From assembly GCF_000215745.1 (NCBI RefSeq), contig NC_015663.1, positions 4,278,001-4,342,000 of the forward strand: DNA of 64,000 bases, in the 5' to 3' direction. Each line of letters begins with the position of its first letter. Positions within the stretch are counted from its first letter, which is position 1. Origin of the DNA: Klebsiella aerogenes KCTC 2190. Lineage in GTDB: Bacteria; Pseudomonadota; Gammaproteobacteria; Enterobacterales; Enterobacteriaceae. The notes under the pieces were generated by a model. The model saw only the letters and a program-made list of their open reading frames with translations, was not told where the DNA came from and did no database searches. Made by a program: the position numbers and the translations under genes. Below are positions 61,667-64,000 of the stretch, piece by piece.

Positions 61667-62290
61667 TTATTTCTTGCTCAGCAGGTTAAAGCTGGTCATC
61701 AGGTTACGGTAATCCGGAATGTGGTTAGAGAACAGGGTGCCCAATCCTTCAATATCATTGCGCCAGTCGCGGTGCAGCTCACAGGCCACGCCAAACCACG
61801 ACATTAACTGCACGCCCGCTTGCGACATACGATCCCACGCCGCATCACGGGTGATCGGGTTAAAGGTACCGGACGCATCGGTCACCACAAAGACGTCGAA
61901 TCCCTCTTCAATCGCCGACAGCGCCGGGAAGGCCACGCACACTTCAGTGACGACACCGGCAATAATCAGCTGTTTCTTACCGGTGGCTTTTACCGCGTTA
62001 ACGAAATCTTCGTTATCCCAGGCGTTAATATTGCCGGGACGAGCGATATAAGGGGCGTCGGGGAACTGTTCTTTTAGTTCCGGCACCAGCGGGCCGTTAG
62101 GGCCATTCTCAAAACTGGTGGTCAGAATAGTCGGTAGTTTAAAGTATTTAGCCAGATCGCTGAGGGCAAGGACGTTGTTCTTGAATTTATCCGGCTCGAT
62201 ATCACGAACCAGTGAGAGCAAGCCGGTCTGATGGTCAACCAGTAATACTGCCGCATCATTTTTATCCAGACGAACGTAAGGTTTAGACAT
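61667..62290 (-). CDS. ycaC: Isochorismatase-family hydrolase YcaC
   Basis: A 207-residue cysteine hydrolase of the isochorismatase family, nearly identical to E. coli YcaC (208 residues), which forms a homo-octamer. Catalytic Asp in AAVLLVDHQTGLL, Cys in VVTEVCVAFPAL at about residue 118, and YIARPGNINAWDNEDF are seen. Substrate unknown. ATG 62290 after AGGAGCCACC; the longer frame to 62314 is unneeded. Its E. coli copy lies elsewhere in the genome, so the location is lineage specific. Divergent from a LysR gene, a common regulator arrangement. Confidence 0.95.
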   Translation of the reverse strand: MSKPYVRLDKNDAAVLLVDHQTGLLSLVRDIEPDKFKNNVLALSDLAKYFKLPTILTTSFENGPNGPLVPELKEQFPDAPYIARPGNINAWDNEDFVNAVKATGKKQLIIAGVVTEVCVAFPALSAIEEGFDVFVVTDASGTFNPITRDAAWDRMSQAGVQLMSWFGVACELHRDWRNDIEGLGTLFSNHIPDYRNLMTSFNLLSKK

Positions 62291-62462
62291 GGTGGCTCCT
62301 TTTATACACATCAACTAATCGGTGAGAAACGTTGTATCAACGAGATTAATAATAGTGTAAGCAGCGGATGCCGATTAGATGGCAAAAACGGAACGCATCG
62401 TCCCAATTTCGCAACGATGCGTGGCATACTGCCCATGATCAAAATGCATAGCTGGAGCCAAC

Positions 62463-63359
62463 ATGTCGCGTAGCGCCCTGCCTTTTCATACCGTAGAAAC
62501 GTTTCTGATAACCGCGAGGCATCTCAACCTAACCCATGCCGCACAGGAGCTATGCCTGACGCAGGGGGCAGTCAGCCGACAGATCGCCGCGCTGGAAAAC
62601 TGGTTCGGCTTCCCGCTATTTGAACGCCACGCCCGGGGCCTGCGACTGTCGCCACAGGGCAGCGCGCTTTATCCGGAGCTACAGTCGGCATTCGGCCGCC
62701 TGATAACGGTGGCCGAGCAGGCGCGCCAGCAGCAAACCGTCGTGCGCCTGAAAGCGCCTACCTGTGCGATCCGCTGGCTGGTGCCGAAACTGCTGGAGAT
62801 AGAACGACGTTATCCGGAATTGCAGGTGGCGTTGACCACCACCACCGAGCATAGCGTCAACTTTAAGACTGAACCCTACGACGCGGCGATTATCTTCGGC
62901 ACCCATCAAAGCGCCGGCGACTTGCTGTTTGAGGAGGCCCTCACGCCGGTGGCCAGTCCCGATACGCCGTGCGATCCCCAGCTATCAGGCACTACATTTC
63001 TCCATCCGACGCGCGATAAAACCGACTGGCTGCTGTGGCTTGCGCACTTCCCGCATGAAACTGCGCTAAAAATGCATAAAAACCAATATTTCGACACCAT
63101 GGATCTGGCGATCACCGCCGCGATGCAGGGGCTCGGCGTGGCCATGGCGGACGAAACACTGGTTGCCGGGGATCTGCGAACCGGGCGACTATGTCGCCCC
63201 TTCTCGCTTAGCGTCAAAACCGGCGCCAGCTACCGGCTGGTTGTTCGCCGCTCGCAAAGCAAGGCCGACGGGCTGGCGCGCTTTCGCGCCGCGCTGGTTA
63301 ATCCAGCGTCACATGATGCTTCATCACCCGACGAAACAGCGCCAGCCGCGCGCGCATAA
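62463..63359 (+). CDS. LysR family regulator divergent from ycaC
   Basis: A 298-residue LTTR of the GcvA/AmpR-like clade. The helix-turn-helix is HLNLTHAAQELCLTQGAVSRQIAALENWFGFPLFERHARG (about residues 20-59), and the effector domain includes AAIIFGTHQSAGDLLFEEAL and DTMDLAITAAMQGLGVAMADETLVAGDL. Probably controls ycaC across a 172-bp divergent region. Its last 62 bases overlap the converging carboxylesterase gene. Confidence 0.92.
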   Translation: MSRSALPFHTVETFLITARHLNLTHAAQELCLTQGAVSRQIAALENWFGFPLFERHARGLRLSPQGSALYPELQSAFGRLITVAEQARQQQTVVRLKAPTCAIRWLVPKLLEIERRYPELQVALTTTTEHSVNFKTEPYDAAIIFGTHQSAGDLLFEEALTPVASPDTPCDPQLSGTTFLHPTRDKTDWLLWLAHFPHETALKMHKNQYFDTMDLAITAAMQGLGVAMADETLVAGDLRTGRLCRPFSLSVKTGASYRLVVRRSQSKADGLARFRAALVNPASHDASSPDETAPAARA

Positions 63360-64000
63360 ACCGGTTCTCCACTTTAAAGCCCGCGCGCTTGTTGAGGCCG
63401 ATACGCAATAAACGGTCCCGTCCGCGCTGGCAGGCAGGCCAGCGTACCGGGCCGGTTAACTCACTGCACTGATTGCCCGCCTGGCGGGCAAAATTAGCCC
63501 AGTAGTCGGCGACCTGCGCGGCGAAGGCTTGATCCGCCTCACTGGCATACTGACATACCGGCTCGGCGCGGGCCAGGTTGTCAAAAACATAAACCACTTC
63601 GTTGCCATGCCAGGCGCCATGGAGATAAGTTTCATGTTCCGCTTCGGCCACATAGTCAAACCAGTAGCGCCAGCACGGTTGCCCGAGACGCTGCTGCGCC
63701 TGCATGACAACATACCCTAAAGTCGTGAACGCCATATCGCGACACACTTCCCGCCCTAACGCCTCATCGCCTTTAACGCCGGGATACAGTAGTTTAATCA
63801 GCCCAAGGCCAAAACGGCGTTCGCGGCGCAGTTTTTGAATCTGACCGGCAATATCGACGCCAAATACCGCCATCACGCTGGCCTCATCGCTATTGGAGCC
63901 AATCATCACCGGCATCGCATGCTGACGTCCCTTAAAGAACGTGTCGAGCATGGGCTCCGGCAGCACCGCATCGCCGACAATCGGCGCCGGGCCGATATTC
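63298..64000 (-). CDS. Type-B carboxylesterase, C-terminal part (runs off the window)
   Basis: The C-terminal ~234 residues of a carboxylesterase/para-nitrobenzyl-esterase-type protein. The frame is open at the right edge. The catalytic Glu region GSNSDEASVMAVFG and the catalytic His region LHGAWHGNEVVYVFDNLA are present; the nucleophile elbow GESAG lies outside. Other segments are KLLYPGVKGDEALGREVCRD and DQAFAAQVADYWANFARQ, typical for the family. Substrate unknown. Overlaps the LysR gene end by 62 bases convergently. Confidence 0.9.
   Translation of the reverse strand, partial: NIGPAPIVGDAVLPEPMLDTFFKGRQHAMPVMIGSNSDEASVMAVFGVDIAGQIQKLRRERRFGLGLIKLLYPGVKGDEALGREVCRDMAFTTLGYVVMQAQQRLGQPCWRYWFDYVAEAEHETYLHGAWHGNEVVYVFDNLARAEPVCQYASEADQAFAAQVADYWANFARQAGNQCSELTGPVRWPACQRGRDRLLRIGLNKRAGFKVENRFMRARLALFRRVMKHHVTLD

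Overview
The window is a stretch of enterobacterial chromosome. Gene order from narV to opgD follows, in inverted orientation, the narV-nhoA-yddH-pptA / yncG-ansP-yncE-yncD / curA-mnaT-ydcZ-ydcY-ortT-patD-ydcVUTSR / yncJ-rlhA-sutR-ydcO / tehB-tehA-ydcK-rimL-opgD block of Escherichia coli. The extra genes between these markers (a sulfur-salvage-like cluster, CioAB oxidase, DppA/PepT paralogues, a DUF3313 lipoprotein) and the fairly GC-rich coding DNA suggest Klebsiella, Raoultella or a close relative. Species assignment is inference. No rRNA, tRNA, CRISPR array, IS element or prophage was seen.

Layout. 1-5.4 kb: end of narV, a REP element, nhoA, yddH, an AT-rich insert with two regulators (LuxR-type and winged-helix), pptA, yncG and a DUF1275 membrane protein. 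5.4-12.9 kb: a head-to-tail minus-strand set with two periplasmic binding proteins, ABC ATPase, permease, GNAT acetyltransferase, two LLM flavin monooxygenases and an M20 deacylase. Its composition closely matches the Bacillus subtilis ytmI/yxe-type S-(2-succino)cysteine / S-alkylcysteine salvage operons. 13-22.4 kb: a P-loop kinase, LysR regulator, ansP, lipoprotein, yncE, yncD/pqqU with a Fur box, a YfcZ-like protein, curA and an XRE-cupin regulator. 22.4-30.7 kb: mnaT-ydcZ, then a 1.4-kb insert bracketed by a 28-bp duplication of the 3' end of ydcZ and carrying three small exported-protein genes; then ydcY, a DppA-like protein, an aldehyde dehydrogenase, an alpha/beta hydrolase with a LexA-like box, and very small genes (ortT, yncL and others) next to a hexanucleotide tandem repeat. 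30.9-38 kb: ydcR and the ydcSTUV-patD putrescine/GABA-aldehyde operon. 38-41.5 kb: cyanide-insensitive oxidase cioA-cioB-DUF2474. 41.6-54.9 kb: yncJ, rlhA, sutR/ydcO with twin operators, AraC regulator, EamA exporter, DUF3313 lipoprotein, a second DppA-like protein divergent from a PepT-like peptidase, tehB-tehA, ydcK and rimL. 54.9-64 kb: opgD, an aryl-alcohol-type dehydrogenase, an amino-acid binding protein with a YbdL-like aminotransferase, a TcyP-like cystine symporter, ycaC, a LysR regulator and the 3' part of a carboxylesterase.

Functionally, sulfur amino acid supply recurs: the ABC/monooxygenase cluster, SutR, the TcyP-like importer and the YbdL-like aminotransferase. Nitrogen scavenging recurs too (AnsP, PatD/YdcSTUV, DppA-like proteins, PepT). 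The least explained parts are the duplicated-end insert in ydcZ, the two-regulator insert at 2.2-3.4 kb, the LexA-like site before an uncharacterised hydrolase, and the small-gene/hexamer-repeat region at 29.2-30.7 kb.
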